Below, one piece after another: positions 44,957-53,937 of a DNA stretch of 64,000 nt. The notes below the pieces were generated by a model. It was not told where the DNA came from. It saw nothing but the letters and a program-made list of their open reading frames with translations, and ran no database searches. The translations under genes were made by a program, and so were the position numbers. Location: NCBI GenBank assembly GCA_031261505.1, contig JAISJN010000004.1, positions 124,001 through 188,000 of the forward strand, given 5' to 3'. This DNA is from Clostridioides sp. GTDB taxonomy: Bacteria > Bacillota > Clostridia > Peptostreptococcales > Peptostreptococcaceae. Each line of letters begins with the position of its first letter. Positions within the stretch are counted from its first letter, which is position 1.

Positions 44957-45757
44957 ATGATGGTTAAGCAAATTTTTTCGGACTTAGATGGAACTCTATA
45001 CAATGACGGGGTTATCAGTGAAGAGGATAAAGAGGCTATAGCGGAGATAGTAAGCAGAGGTGCTACGTTCAATGTGGCTACAGGCAGGATATTTCCCCAA
45101 GCTCATGAAATAGTAAAGGGAGCAGTAGATGTAGGTGGGTACTATATCTGTGAAAATGGAGCATTGATTTACGATAAGGACTCCAACTTGGTTTATAGGG
45201 GAACTATAGACGACGACTTGGTTAAAAAAGTGATATCAAGTTTCAAATCCGACAAGGCGGATTTATTTTTCAAATACAAAGGGAATGCAGTGGTCCTAGG
45301 GGAAGATACAAACTTTAAGCTTTTGTCAAACGATTATGTAGTTGAGCCAGATTTCCTAGAGAGGGACGGCTACGATAATATGATTGGAAATATAGGAGTT
45401 GCATCTGGTTCTCCAGAGGAACTAGACAGAGTAGCGGCTCATTTTGCCAAGGAGTTTGGAGATGAACTTGAAATATTTCTATCCAGCGAATATACATTGA
45501 ATATCGCAAAGAGAGGTGTATCTAAAAAGAATGCTATAGAGAAGGTCTGTGGTATACTCGGTGTTGGATTGGACGAGGTTGCGACATTTGGCGACTCTCA
45601 AAACGACGTCAGTATGCTAGAAGGATTTGCCAATAGTTTTGCGATGGAAAAGGCTACAGATGAGGTCAAAAAATCGGCGAGCTGGACTGTTTCAAGCGTG
45701 GCAGACGGAATTGAGATCTTAAACAAATCAGATTCGAATTTAGCTGTAAACAACTAG
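44957..45757 (+). CDS. Cof-type HAD phosphatase
   Basis: A 266-residue HAD hydrolase of the Cof/YidA type: motif I FSDLDGTLYND near residue 7, motif II Thr in NVATGRIF near 40, a C2B cap, the Lys in KRGVSKKNAI near 187 and motif IV GDSQNDVSML near 212. It should dephosphorylate a small phosphorylated metabolite. ATG at 44957 follows ACAGGAGAT; an ATG at 44936 has no ribosome site. Followed by a strong terminator. Confidence 0.9.
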   Translation: MMVKQIFSDLDGTLYNDGVISEEDKEAIAEIVSRGATFNVATGRIFPQAHEIVKGAVDVGGYYICENGALIYDKDSNLVYRGTIDDDLVKKVISSFKSDKADLFFKYKGNAVVLGEDTNFKLLSNDYVVEPDFLERDGYDNMIGNIGVASGSPEELDRVAAHFAKEFGDELEIFLSSEYTLNIAKRGVSKKNAIEKVCGILGVGLDEVATFGDSQNDVSMLEGFANSFAMEKATDEVKKSASWTVSSVADGIEILNKSDSNLAVNN

Positions 45758-45767
45758 TATACAAATT

Positions 45768-45839
45768 AAACCCGCCGATTGATAGGTCTTAAATCTAGCT
45801 CCAAAGCTTAGAGAAAGACCACAAAAGGCGGGCTTTTTT
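45768..45839 (+). terminator. two-tier terminator
   Basis: CCCGCC (45771-45776) pairs with GGCGGG (45827-45832), followed by CTTTTTT. An inner stem AGGTCTT/AAGACC lies in the loop. Confidence 0.88.
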
Positions 45840-45911
45840 ATATCGATATCTATTGAGTTTTTATTTAAATACTGTCCTGTTAAAATTATGTCTTGTCCCC
45901 CAAGTTGCGTC

Positions 45912-46490
45912 TTAACCAACAAGAAGTACAGCAGAATTAGAATTAGATATTACACTTTCTAAAACGTAGTCTACAACGCTCTTGCAAACGTATGTAGAAA
46001 ATTTCAAATCATTGTAATAGTCTTTTTCTGGAGCATAAGCACTGTACATCTTTCTAAAGAATGCCTCAAAACTGTCTTCAATTTTCATTGGTTTGAATTT
46101 TGAAAAGTCTATATCTTTAGCAAAAGATGCTAAATCTCTCTCATAGGCAACGTGTTTGTTCATACTGTGTTTGAATTCCCAACGCTCATTGTGAGCAATA
46201 CAGAAGAAATCACAGAGAAAATGACAGATAACACCTAGCTCCTGGCTAAATCTACTGACAGAAAAGAACTTAGTCATGTAGTTTAGACTCAGAGAACAAA
46301 GTTTATCTATCTTATCGATAATCATACCCAGAGATTCCTCCATATAATGTTTTTTTAATTTATATTTAGAAAAAGCATCTGGTTTTACATTTCCGTAGAT
46401 GAAGTTTTTATTGCTTATTAAACTGCTCTTCTTATAGTCCATGTTGTCAACTATAGATCTAGCTATAGTGAAATGGGTATTCATTAGCAT
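45912..46490 (-). CDS. zinc-dependent phospholipase C-like protein
   Basis: A 192-residue helical protein with the histidine and aspartate pattern of the Zn-dependent phospholipase C family: THFTIA near residue 5, GNVKPDAF near 33, KHYMEES near 47, and LGVICHFLCDFFCIAHN near 88. No signal peptide is visible, unlike the secreted clostridial toxins, so it is a cytoplasmic relative of uncertain activity. GAGGTG precedes the ATG. Confidence 0.8.
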   Translation of the reverse strand: MLMNTHFTIARSIVDNMDYKKSSLISNKNFIYGNVKPDAFSKYKLKKHYMEESLGMIIDKIDKLCSLSLNYMTKFFSVSRFSQELGVICHFLCDFFCIAHNERWEFKHSMNKHVAYERDLASFAKDIDFSKFKPMKIEDSFEAFFRKMYSAYAPEKDYYNDLKFSTYVCKSVVDYVLESVISNSNSAVLLVG

Positions 46491-46739
46491 ATTTGCACCT
46501 CATAATTTAGTATAGGTCTTAATGGCAAGTCTATTTCGAGTGTAGCGCCGTGCTCAAACGAATTATTAAATTGCCGATATTTAGATAGTACCAGTTATTT
46601 AAATGATTTTCAATACGCAAATAATGTCATTGAGATTGTGAACATTTAGCAAAACAGCAAATTTGACGTCGTAAACTGACGATATTTTAAATTTTATTGC
46701 AGGTGGCTAATTATCGTTTTTAAAAAACAGAAATTCAGA

Positions 46740-47678
46740 TTATTTATTAAAGTATTTACCTTGGTAAGAATTTCTTGATTTTAATGTGTCGTCTATTTGG
46801 TTAAGCACTTCCCATTTTTTCAAACTCCAAAGTGGTCCGACTAGCTCATCTCTCTTGCCATCACCAGTTAGCCTATGGATTATCATTTCTTCTGGTAGAA
46901 TTTCAAGTTGATCGCAGACCAAATTGACGTACTCATCCTGCTCTAAAAGATCTAATGATCTGTTTTCGAGCATAAGTGCCATTTCTGTGCCCTCGATAAC
47001 GTGTAGGAGGTGTATTTTTATTCCGTCCACACCCATTTTGCTGACAGCTCTTGCAGTTTCCATCATCATCTCATAAGTTTCACCCGGGAGTCCATTTATG
47101 ATATGTACAATGGTCTTTATGTTTTTTGACTTTAACTTAGCAACTCCATCCAGGAAGGCTTGGTAGTCATGTCCTCTGTTTATCAATTCTGAGGTAGAAT
47201 CGTGTATAGTCTGAAGTCCGAGTTCAACCCAGAGATTAGTCCTAGTGTTTAGCTCACCCAGGTAATCGAGCACGTCATCTGGAAGGCAATCCGGTCTTGT
47301 CGATATCGAAAGGCCGATCACATTGTCCAAAGCTAATACAGTTTCGTATTTTTCCTTCAAAACGTCGACGCTTGCGTACGTATTTGTGAAAGCTTGGAAA
47401 TACCCGATATACTTGGCATCGTGCCATTTTTTACCCATCATCTCCTTGACCTCGTAGAACTGCTTGATTAAATCGTCGTTGGGATTTCCAGCGAAGTCGC
47501 CAGAACCATCCTTACTACAATAAGAGCAACCACCAGTGCTCACTTTTCCATCGATATTGGGGCAGGTAAAACCTGCATTTATAGAAACCTTAAAGACCTT
47601 TTGACCAAAAGTTTTTCTTAAGTAGTAATTCCAAGTGTGGTATCTTTTGTTGTCAAAGGCATATTTGAATTTTTCCAT
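46740..47678 (-). CDS. radical SAM protein, TIGR01212/YtqA family
   Basis: A 312-residue radical SAM protein. The [4Fe-4S] cysteines are in CPNIDGKVSTGGCSYC near residues 39-54, an atypical spacing found in the TIGR01212/YhcC group. Later motifs include ISTRPDCLPDD near 126, WVELGLQT near 148 and HIINGLPGE near 190, as in Elp3-like enzymes. A role in nucleic acid or cofactor modification is suspected but not shown. Confidence 0.9.
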   Translation of the reverse strand: MEKFKYAFDNKRYHTWNYYLRKTFGQKVFKVSINAGFTCPNIDGKVSTGGCSYCSKDGSGDFAGNPNDDLIKQFYEVKEMMGKKWHDAKYIGYFQAFTNTYASVDVLKEKYETVLALDNVIGLSISTRPDCLPDDVLDYLGELNTRTNLWVELGLQTIHDSTSELINRGHDYQAFLDGVAKLKSKNIKTIVHIINGLPGETYEMMMETARAVSKMGVDGIKIHLLHVIEGTEMALMLENRSLDLLEQDEYVNLVCDQLEILPEEMIIHRLTGDGKRDELVGPLWSLKKWEVLNQIDDTLKSRNSYQGKYFNK

Positions 47679-47968
47679 GTCAAACCTCTTTTCAATTTAA
47701 TTCAATAGAAATATATTATCATAAAGCAGAGATTTTAACCATATTGAAACTGATATTCAAAACTACTTTGCGGACTTAGGTAGGTGAAATCAAATTTAGT
47801 AAAGAATATGAAGGGGTATTTATCTTATTTTAATTTCATATATTGTATTGTGATTAAACATCTTCAGAATTTGATTTAATACAAATTAAAATTAGAATAC
47901 GTCCTTATCTGTACGGATGTAGCAGAAATACTGGGACGCTAAATAAAAATTTTGGAAGGACTGTTTAG

Positions 47969-48397
47969 ATGGATAGGTTAATAGCAATATTTTTTGCATT
48001 GTTAGCAGGTGGGTCTACGGCAATTGAAGCTTATGTAAACGGTCGTCTAGGTAGGCATACAACAGCTCTTGTAGCAACGTTTTTAAGCTTGGTAGTCGGA
48101 GCGGTGTTCATTTTAATAAATATAATCATGACAGGAGAGGTCAGGGACCTCTTAACACTAAAAGAAATAAGCCCGAAATTTTTCTTGGGCGGGATATTTG
48201 GTTGTCTTATAATTTACTTTACAATCAAGGCGATTCCGAATCTCGGGACTTCGAACACCCTGGTGATGATAGTAGTTTCACAAGTGGTTATTTCCTTATT
48301 TTTAGAGGTTAAGATTTTAGGAACAGAACAGATGCATCTGTATAAGTACATAGGCGTAATATTACTAGGAATAGGCACATTTTTCGTGGTTAAGTAG
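47969..48397 (+). CDS. DMT-family membrane protein, YdcZ/DUF606 type
   Basis: A 142-residue protein with four to five membrane helices (about 3-20, 33-53, 70-88, 95-112, 122-140), the half-size form of the EamA-like transporters; such proteins pair as dimers. The motif STAIEAYVNGRLGR is typical. Substrate unknown. GGAAGGA precedes the ATG. The 290-bp upstream spacer contains ACGTCC/GGACG-type pairing near 47902-47940 but no riboswitch I could name. Confidence 0.82.
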   Translation: MDRLIAIFFALLAGGSTAIEAYVNGRLGRHTTALVATFLSLVVGAVFILINIIMTGEVRDLLTLKEISPKFFLGGIFGCLIIYFTIKAIPNLGTSNTLVMIVVSQVVISLFLEVKILGTEQMHLYKYIGVILLGIGTFFVVK

Positions 48398-48403
48398 AAA
48401 AAT

Positions 48404-48482
48404 CTCATTAAGCCTCAGTGGAGTATTTTTATCTCGCTGTATATTTTTAATACTTGTATGAGGTCTTAATGAGGCTTTATCT
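48404..48482 (+). terminator. terminator after the DMT gene
   Basis: CTCATTAAGCCTCA pairs with TGAGGTCTTAATGAG (one bulge), followed by GCTTTATCTTT. The spacer after it (to 48612) is made of repeated TAGCTGGTTAT-like strings. Confidence 0.7.
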
Positions 48483-48617
48483 TTATAAATATAGCATATC
48501 TAGTAAGATATTTAGTATAGCTAGTTCTTGAAAATAGCTGGTTATAAATCTAGTTATATAGCTGGTCATATAGTTAGTTATTGAGTTATTAAGTATAGCT
48601 AATTATTAGGTTAAATT

Positions 48618-49433
48618 TTATTTGGCTAGACTATCGAGTGTTTTAAGCTGATATCCATCTTTTTCCCATTGAGTTAGCACCTCATCTAATATTTGTGTAT
48701 TAGTTGTTGAATTTGGGTGGAGAAGGACTATTGCACCTGGATGAGTTCTGCCGAAAATCTTCTCCTTAGCGAATTCTGGAGTAGGCTGTTTGTCATTTAA
48801 CCAGTCTTCATAGGCAAAACTCCAAAATATAGTCTTATATCCTAGGTCTTGAGTCATTTTTAAAGATCGCTCACTGAACTTACCCATAGGAGGTCTGAAG
48901 AACTTAGGCATTTCTTTTCCAGTGACGTCCTTAAATTCCTTGGCAACGCTCAGTATTTCATCGTTGAATTTATTGACATCGCTGCTTACTTGAGCCATTG
49001 ATGGATGTGTATTTGAGTGATTTCCGACTATATGACCTTCAGATACCATTCTTCTTACAATCTCTGGATTACGCTCAATATAGCTCTTAACTACGAAAAA
49101 GTTAGCTTTAGCGTTGTGTTTTTTCAAGGTATCAAGTATCTTTTCAGTATTTCCGCTTTCATAACCCTCATCAAAGGTTAGATATATAGTCTTTTCTTCT
49201 GATTTACCAACGTAATATCCGTCGTATTTACTGAAAAAGCTAGCTTCTTGAATAGGATCAGGTTGTTTATGGTCCTTGCGAGGGTTGAAGTACCAGTTGT
49301 ATTCGGCTGTACCTAGCTCGGATATTTGAGTCTTTGTATTTGTCAGATAATTTGCACCGGCACCGACTATGATGCAGATAACAAGTGCAGAAATACAAAA
49401 GATCGAAAATGTTTTGACGCTTTTTTCTTTCAC
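48618..49433 (-). CDS. pdaA: PdaA-type polysaccharide deacetylase
   Basis: A 271-residue membrane-anchored or secreted enzyme (hydrophobic segment about residues 8-28). The NodB domain has TFDEGYE near 85, HSNTHPSM near 138 (zinc His pair), RPPMGKFS near 180 and a C-terminal LLHPNS. The NWYFNP segment before the domain is typical of PdaA, which deacetylates muramic acid in making cortex delta-lactam during sporulation. GTG start after GAGGTGG. Confidence 0.88.
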   Translation of the reverse strand: MKEKSVKTFSIFCISALVICIIVGAGANYLTNTKTQISELGTAEYNWYFNPRKDHKQPDPIQEASFFSKYDGYYVGKSEEKTIYLTFDEGYESGNTEKILDTLKKHNAKANFFVVKSYIERNPEIVRRMVSEGHIVGNHSNTHPSMAQVSSDVNKFNDEILSVAKEFKDVTGKEMPKFFRPPMGKFSERSLKMTQDLGYKTIFWSFAYEDWLNDKQPTPEFAKEKIFGRTHPGAIVLLHPNSTTNTQILDEVLTQWEKDGYQLKTLDSLAK

Positions 49434-49706
49434 GAAACCACCTCTTTGATTAAAAATTTACGCAGTACTATTTTGTGTTTACAGAGAAAAATTATGCGAT
49501 ATTTATACTGGATTTATTTTAATTTACTATAATTTTAAATTGAGTGAATTTCTGAAACACTAGATGCTTGAATTTAATCAAATTGTAATAAGAAATCTAG
49601 ATTTTTTGAATCTGAAATTTTTGAAATGGTGAATTTACTTTTTCACCTTAATGAATTATAGTTATTAGAGATATACAAAACAGCAGATTATTGTGGAGGT
49701 GAGATT

Positions 49707-50306
49707 TTGGCACAGAAAAAGTTTTATGCAGTTAGAAAAGGAAAGAAGACTGGAATTTTTGAAACATGGGACATATGTAAGGCTCAAGTACATGGATTTG
49801 CGGGTGCGGAGTACAAAAGCTTCAAAACTATAGATGAGGCGAAAGAATACATAGATATGGGCAAAGGCAAGAAAGTAGATTTATCTGAAAATACTGTCGA
49901 GGCGTATGTAGATGGGAGTTACGAGCATTCAATCAAGACTTACGGCTCAGGAGTCGTTATTTTACAGGACGGAGAAGCAATTGCTGAATTCAGCGTAAAA
50001 GGCGAGGATGAAAATTTAGTTTCTATGAGAAATGTAGCTGGAGAAATCGGTGCTGCCGAGGTTGCCATGACATATTGTGTAGAAAATAATATAAAGAATT
50101 TGATCTTGTACTTTGATTACCAGGGAATAGAAAAATGGTGTACTGGAGAGTGGAAGGCAAACAAGAAGGGCACTCAGGAGTATAAAAACTACTATGATAG
50201 CGTGAAGAACAAGGTAAATATTATCTTCACAAAGGTAAAAGCTCATAGCGGGGATAAATACAATGATGAGGCGGACAGGCTAGCCAAGGAAGCTGTATTG
50301 AAGTAG
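49707..50306 (+). CDS. rnhA: ribonuclease H with N-terminal viroplasmin domain
   Basis: A 199-residue enzyme degrading RNA in RNA-DNA hybrids. Residues 4-47 form the viroplasmin/hybrid-binding domain (KFYAVRKGKKTGIFETWDIC) and 63-199 the RNase H1 domain with the acidic residues in AYVDGSY near 68, AGEIGAAEVA near 112, YFDYQGIE near 137 and NDEADRLA near 187. TTG start after GGAGGTGAG. Confidence 0.93.
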   Translation: MAQKKFYAVRKGKKTGIFETWDICKAQVHGFAGAEYKSFKTIDEAKEYIDMGKGKKVDLSENTVEAYVDGSYEHSIKTYGSGVVILQDGEAIAEFSVKGEDENLVSMRNVAGEIGAAEVAMTYCVENNIKNLILYFDYQGIEKWCTGEWKANKKGTQEYKNYYDSVKNKVNIIFTKVKAHSGDKYNDEADRLAKEAVLK

Positions 50307-50408
50307 AGAGGCTGTATTGAAGTAAATAAATGGAAAATTGCCAGTTCACATGTAAAGATTTTTATATCATACTATATATTGACATAATATAAATCAGGAG
50401 GCAATAAA

Positions 50409-50746
50409 ATGAAAGTAAGCAAGTTAATAGGTTTAGGTCTAGGTATTGGATTGGCAATTTCAGAGGTAGGGTGTGGATCTAATACGGATACAAATTCAGG
50501 GAGTACAACAGCGAAAGAAGAGCCGACTAAGTAAGAGCAAACTGCAGAGAAGAAGGATAGCTCTAAGGGAACAGCTAACGACTTTTAGGTAAAGTTAATA
50601 AGAAAGGTGAAAATATATATCTGTTAACTAATACAAATTTTTCGGATTTGAAGACTCTAGAACTTAGAAATGTAGGAACACAGTCAGTTGATGGTGCAGA
50701 TACATACAGGGAAGATTTTAAAATAACATTTACGCTTAATAAATAG
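50409..50746 (+). pseudogene. decayed lipoprotein gene
   Basis: An ATG with an ideal AGGAGG site encodes a lipoprotein signal (LAISEVGCGS) and a threonine/serine-rich stretch, then stops at TAA 50532. The frame continues (EQTAEKKDSSKG) to a TAG, and after a frameshift near 50585 the tail NKKGENIYLLTNTNFSDLK runs to a stop at 50746. One nonsense change and one frameshift therefore break an otherwise readable gene. Confidence 0.6.
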
Positions 50747-50767
50747 TATCAAGTAAGTAGTAAATAT

Positions 50768-50893
50768 ATGGATCTAAAGAAAATTAGAAATTTGGCTGCA
50801 TGCCTGACTTTATCAACTGCAGTTGTTGGAAGTTCATTTGGAAGTTAACAAGCGGTTGATAAAATAGAGGAGATAAAGTTAGCGGTCAGATAA
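50768..50893 (+). pseudogene. signal-peptide gene fragment with in-frame stop
   Basis: ATG 50768 starts a signal-peptide-like sequence (IRNLAACLTLSTAVVGSSFG) that stops at TAA 50846; the same frame goes on (QAVDKIEEIKLAVR) to a second TAA. It looks like the 5' end of a lost secreted protein. Confidence 0.45.
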
Positions 50894-50917
50894 CAGCAAA
50901 TATTTAAATCAGTATAT

Positions 50918-50951
50918 CAAAAAAGGGCCTTATTCATAGGGTCCTTTTTAA
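50918..50951 (+). terminator. terminator
   Basis: AAAAAAGGGCC pairs, with one G-T pair, with GGGTCCTTTTT around TTATTCATA. Confidence 0.7.
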
Positions 50952-51140
50952 TAACTAAAAAATGATTACGGTATTTAGTTAAACGAGTTCAATACATATA
51001 TTATTATGGTGTGTAGAATAGTGTAGGATAGAGCTGAATCAGAGTGAAATAGTCATTTTAATATATTTTGAGGGGAAGTTAAAACTTTGATGAATTCAAG
51101 AGTATGAAGTATAATAACGTTAAGAGGGTATAACATTATT

Positions 51141-51356
51141 ATGAAGATAGAATTTGGTGCAGATATCGAATTTAGATACGGAGAACATCAGTATACTATC
51201 TTGTCATGGACTAAGGAAGGTATAGTCATAGGACCTCAAAATTCAAATGATGAATCTGTGTATAAAACAGCAGATGATTTCATAAATAATCATCTTATAG
51301 AAGGCAAGCACATCAAAGATTTAATACAAGATATAGATATATTGTTTATGGCATAA
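51141..51356 (+). CDS. small hypothetical protein
   Basis: A 71-residue acidic protein, not recognised, with beta-strand-rich N-terminal half (EFRYGEHQYTILSWTKEGIV) and a helical C-terminus. The ribosome site (AAGAGGG) is weak and distant. Its place in a run of toxin and immunity remnants suggests an immunity-type or remnant gene. Confidence 0.45.
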   Translation: MKIEFGADIEFRYGEHQYTILSWTKEGIVIGPQNSNDESVYKTADDFINNHLIEGKHIKDLIQDIDILFMA

Positions 51357-51427
51357 GCACTAAATCTGTGATAGATTATGCGAAATACTTATCCGAAGCA
51401 ACAAATATGAAAATTTGGAGGTATACT

Positions 51428-51484
51428 ATGAAATGTCCAGTTTGTGCCAATGAGGTAGAATGTAGAAGAAATAATTTAACGTAA
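51428..51484 (+). pseudogene. N-terminal zinc-ribbon fragment
   Basis: GGAGG is followed by an 18-codon frame starting MKCPVCANEVEC, the N-terminus of a zinc-ribbon protein, then a stop. It is probably the truncated 5' end of a longer gene. Confidence 0.45.
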
Positions 51485-51509
51485 ACAGAATGAAAGGGTT
51501 TGGTAAATA

Positions 51510-51900
51510 GTGAGCAAACTAGTTGAAAATGCAATTTCAATAGCAAAACTTGCACATGAAAATCAATTTGATAAATCTGGTGTTGATTATATAAATCATC
51601 CTATGTATGTAGCATCTAAATTAAGCGATGATGAGCTAAAAGCAGTAGCGATTTTGCATGATGTTTTAGAAGATAGTGATTATACGGCTAAATATCTAAT
51701 TACTCATTTTATACCAAAGGATATCGTTGACGCGGTTGTATGCATGACAAAAGTAAAAGGTGAAAAATATGATGTCAAGATTAGTAAAAATAGAAGATCT
51801 AAAACATAACGCAGATTTAAGTAGACTAAGCCGAGTAACAGAGGAAGATAGAAAACGAGCAGAGAAATATAAATGGGCGATTTCTTATTTAAGTGATTAA
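51510..51900 (+). pseudogene. HD-domain phosphohydrolase, internal out-of-frame deletion
   Basis: The first frame (AKLAHENQFDKSGVDYINHP, AILHDVLEDSDYT) is a SpoT/MESH1-like HD domain. It breaks near 51770, and the +1 frame supplies the normal C-terminus (LVKIEDLKHNADLSRL, then EKYKWAISYLSD) to TAA 51898. About 15-20 codons between the two halves appear to be lost. Confidence 0.7.
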
Positions 51901-51945
51901 GTACGTATGCTTAATCGAAAAGGGATATATTGAGGAGGTATTTCT

Positions 51946-52218
51946 ATGACAATTGAAAGATTGAAAGAGCTACTTGATAAATATGGGATAAAAGAATGTT
52001 TTTTACCACCAGAAGAACACTGTTATTGTGAATCTGGAGTAGGAATAACGAAAGATAATGATGAATATAAAGTATTCATTGAAAATCGTTATAAACCGTC
52101 TGATATATCATATCACAGAACAGAGGAAGAAGCTATAAGGGCATTTCTTAATCTGTATCTTGATGTATCGTATCCGGAATTCTACGAAGAAGCAATGAAA
52201 GAATTAAACAAATACTAG
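51946..52218 (+). CDS. small protein, first member of a paralogous pair, immunity-like
   Basis: A 90-residue protein with a strong GAGGAGG site. It shares more than half its residues by eye with the 88-residue protein at 54434, including RLKELLD, FLPPE-HCY-ESG and the C-terminal AMKELN. Because the second copy directly follows a TNT-type toxin end, the pair may be immunity proteins; this is inferred from context only. The frame is intact. Confidence 0.65.
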   Translation: MTIERLKELLDKYGIKECFLPPEEHCYCESGVGITKDNDEYKVFIENRYKPSDISYHRTEEEAIRAFLNLYLDVSYPEFYEEAMKELNKY

Positions 52219-52319
52219 AAAAGATTGCGACTAGAAGTACGTTGTAGGTGAGGTAGAGGAAGAATCAGAGGAAACAGGCAAAGTACATAAGAGAAAATTC
52301 AAAAGTCAAGGAGGTGGAT

Positions 52320-52540
52320 ATAGTGGTACAATGGGATTCTTAAAAAAAGAAGGGATGTATACTACTACACGTATTTTGCAGAAGGCAAAAAAGGTGAAGG
52401 AAATGAGGGCATGATATCAATAAACGATAAAACTGGCAGATCGTCATTTAAGAAAATATGCATGTCATGCAATGGGATACTTAGAAAGTTACAGAGAAGA
52501 ACATGAATATAAACAAACAGGAATGTCAGCTTGGTGTTAA
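52320..52540 (+). pseudogene. frameshifted small gene
   Basis: One frame reads YYYTYFAEGKKGEGNEGMIS and the next RHLRKYACHAMGYLESYREE with end GMSAWC and TAA. The two halves join into a plausible small protein after one frameshift near 52440. A GGAGGTGG site lies just upstream. No family recognised. Confidence 0.45.
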
Positions 52541-52660
52541 AAACAACTATAGCAATACTACAAGAAAAAAATAGGTTGACAATAGAAAAGCTTGTTGAGT
52601 AAGTTGATGAAATCAAGATAGGAAATGAACGATATAAGAGATTTGATAGTGATTGGGGGA

Positions 52661-52876
52661 ATGAAAATGTTAAACGTAAATGACGAACAGAGAGAACTGT
52701 TATTAGAACATCTACCAAATGCAGAAACATTATTTATGTCGGATGATGTAAATGACCTTCTAGATGACTTAGATAATTTAATACTAATGATAGGGTTTAA
52801 TAAGAATTATTCACTAAATGAATTAGGTCGTAAGTTACAGATAGCATATGACCAAATATACGATCAAAATGACTAG
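52661..52876 (+). CDS. small hypothetical protein
   Basis: A 71-residue acidic helical protein (LLLEHLPNAETLFMSDDVND onward). ATG 52661 follows TTGGGGGA at good spacing; the upstream ATG at 52625 has no ribosome site. Unrecognised; small acidic proteins in such arrays are often immunity proteins. Confidence 0.5.
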   Translation: MKMLNVNDEQRELLLEHLPNAETLFMSDDVNDLLDDLDNLILMIGFNKNYSLNELGRKLQIAYDQIYDQND

Positions 52877-53162
52877 AAAACATTTGTAGCTGTAGTTCTA
52901 ACTAGGCAGTAATGAACAGAGAAGGAAAACATATTGAAGAAAAAATTTTAATTTTCTAATGTACAGTATGCAGAATATAGCGAAAATATAAGTTGCTTGA
53001 TGTAATTTAGAGTGTTTGGCAATTAATTAAAGAGCAATCGAAAATAAAATACGAATTTAATTAGGCTATGATGTCATAGTGTGTATAATAAAAAATATCG
53101 TTATAAGTAGCAAGAAAACAAGTAGATATCTTGATATCAAACTAGGTTTGGAGGATAAGTAT

Positions 53163-53438
53163 ATGAGAACATTCAGAATTAAAGGAGATACTAATTTATA
53201 TTTTAAAAATTCACAACGGATACCAGAAGATATTTTATTTGAAAATATCAAAAATGAACTGTCTGAAGATGCTAGGATATTAATAGGACAAAAAACAATA
53301 GGACCATCAGAGGATATATATAAATGTAAAATAGATGGTATAGATTTTGAACTCGTATATGATATAGATGATGGTGGGTGTATTAGTAGTAAATCTGAAG
53401 CAGCAATAGAATTATTAGAAAAAATATTAAATAAATAG
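53163..53438 (+). CDS. small hypothetical protein
   Basis: A 91-residue protein, alpha/beta in character (FRIKGDTNLYFKNS; LIGQKTIGPSEDIYKCKIDG). ATG 53163 is preceded by TTTGGAGG, whereas the GTG-like start at 53079 is not. Unrecognised; the frame is intact in a region of decay. Confidence 0.5.
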   Translation: MRTFRIKGDTNLYFKNSQRIPEDILFENIKNELSEDARILIGQKTIGPSEDIYKCKIDGIDFELVYDIDDGGCISSKSEAAIELLEKILNK

Positions 53439-53567
53439 AAAGTCTTGTAGAGTTAGGTGATATTCGATGCATAAAAATACGCACAAAATTTTTATCAAAT
53501 GATTATAGCAATTTCTTTCTAGTCTATTTCACTCAGAAATCCCCATACTGTTTAAACATAACTTACG

Positions 53568-53838
53568 GTTACTAAAGAACAAATTAAATACAATTATTAT
53601 ATCGAGCAAATATTTGATTTGTACGCTACTTTAGATTCCAATTTTAGAGATATACCTTTTGCTACTTTGATGATAATTAATGACATGCTAGATAAGAAGT
53701 TTGGTTCTACTTTTGGTATTGTTGAGCGTGTAGATTATCTGAACTTGAAGTATAAAAAAACTTGAAGAACGCAAGTCAAGAACTAACATAAAATCAGTTT
53801 CAGCCTATTTTAGAGATATGATAAAAAGAGAGATTTAA
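53568..53838 (+). pseudogene. frameshifted gene end, unknown
   Basis: The frame YNYYIEQIFDLYATLDSNFR, then MIINDMLDKKFGSTFGIVER, stops at TGA 53763, while a one-base shift continues with LEERKSRTNIKSVSAYFRDM to TAA 53836. The start is not identifiable. It could be a replication or mobile-element accessory gene, but I cannot assign it. Confidence 0.45.
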
Positions 53839-53862
53839 AGCACTTGTCATGAGTGCTTTTTT
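53837..53862 (+). terminator. terminator
   Basis: AAAGCACT-TGTCATG-AGTGCTTTTTT. Confidence 0.85.
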
Positions 53863-53865
53863 AGG

Positions 53866-53937
53866 GTGTGCCTAGCATGGGCGTAATCTAAAGTGTTAAA
53901 GTCCAGAGTGTGTCCTAAAGGATGAGAAATATATAGC
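53866..53937 (+). mobile_element. possible group II intron 5' end remnant
   Basis: GTGTGCCTAGCATGGGCGTA, then AAAGTGTTAAAGTCC and GTGTCCTAAAGGATGAGAA, follow the order and wording of a bacterial group II intron 5' end (GUGYG start, conserved GUGAAAGUCC-like string). Nothing else of an intron or its reverse transcriptase follows; toxin sequence starts directly after. Confidence 0.4.

Noticed and set aside
47880-47960. Guanidine or other riboswitch before the DMT transporter gene
   Set aside because: Some ACG-containing pairing is present but the known consensus motifs could not be matched.
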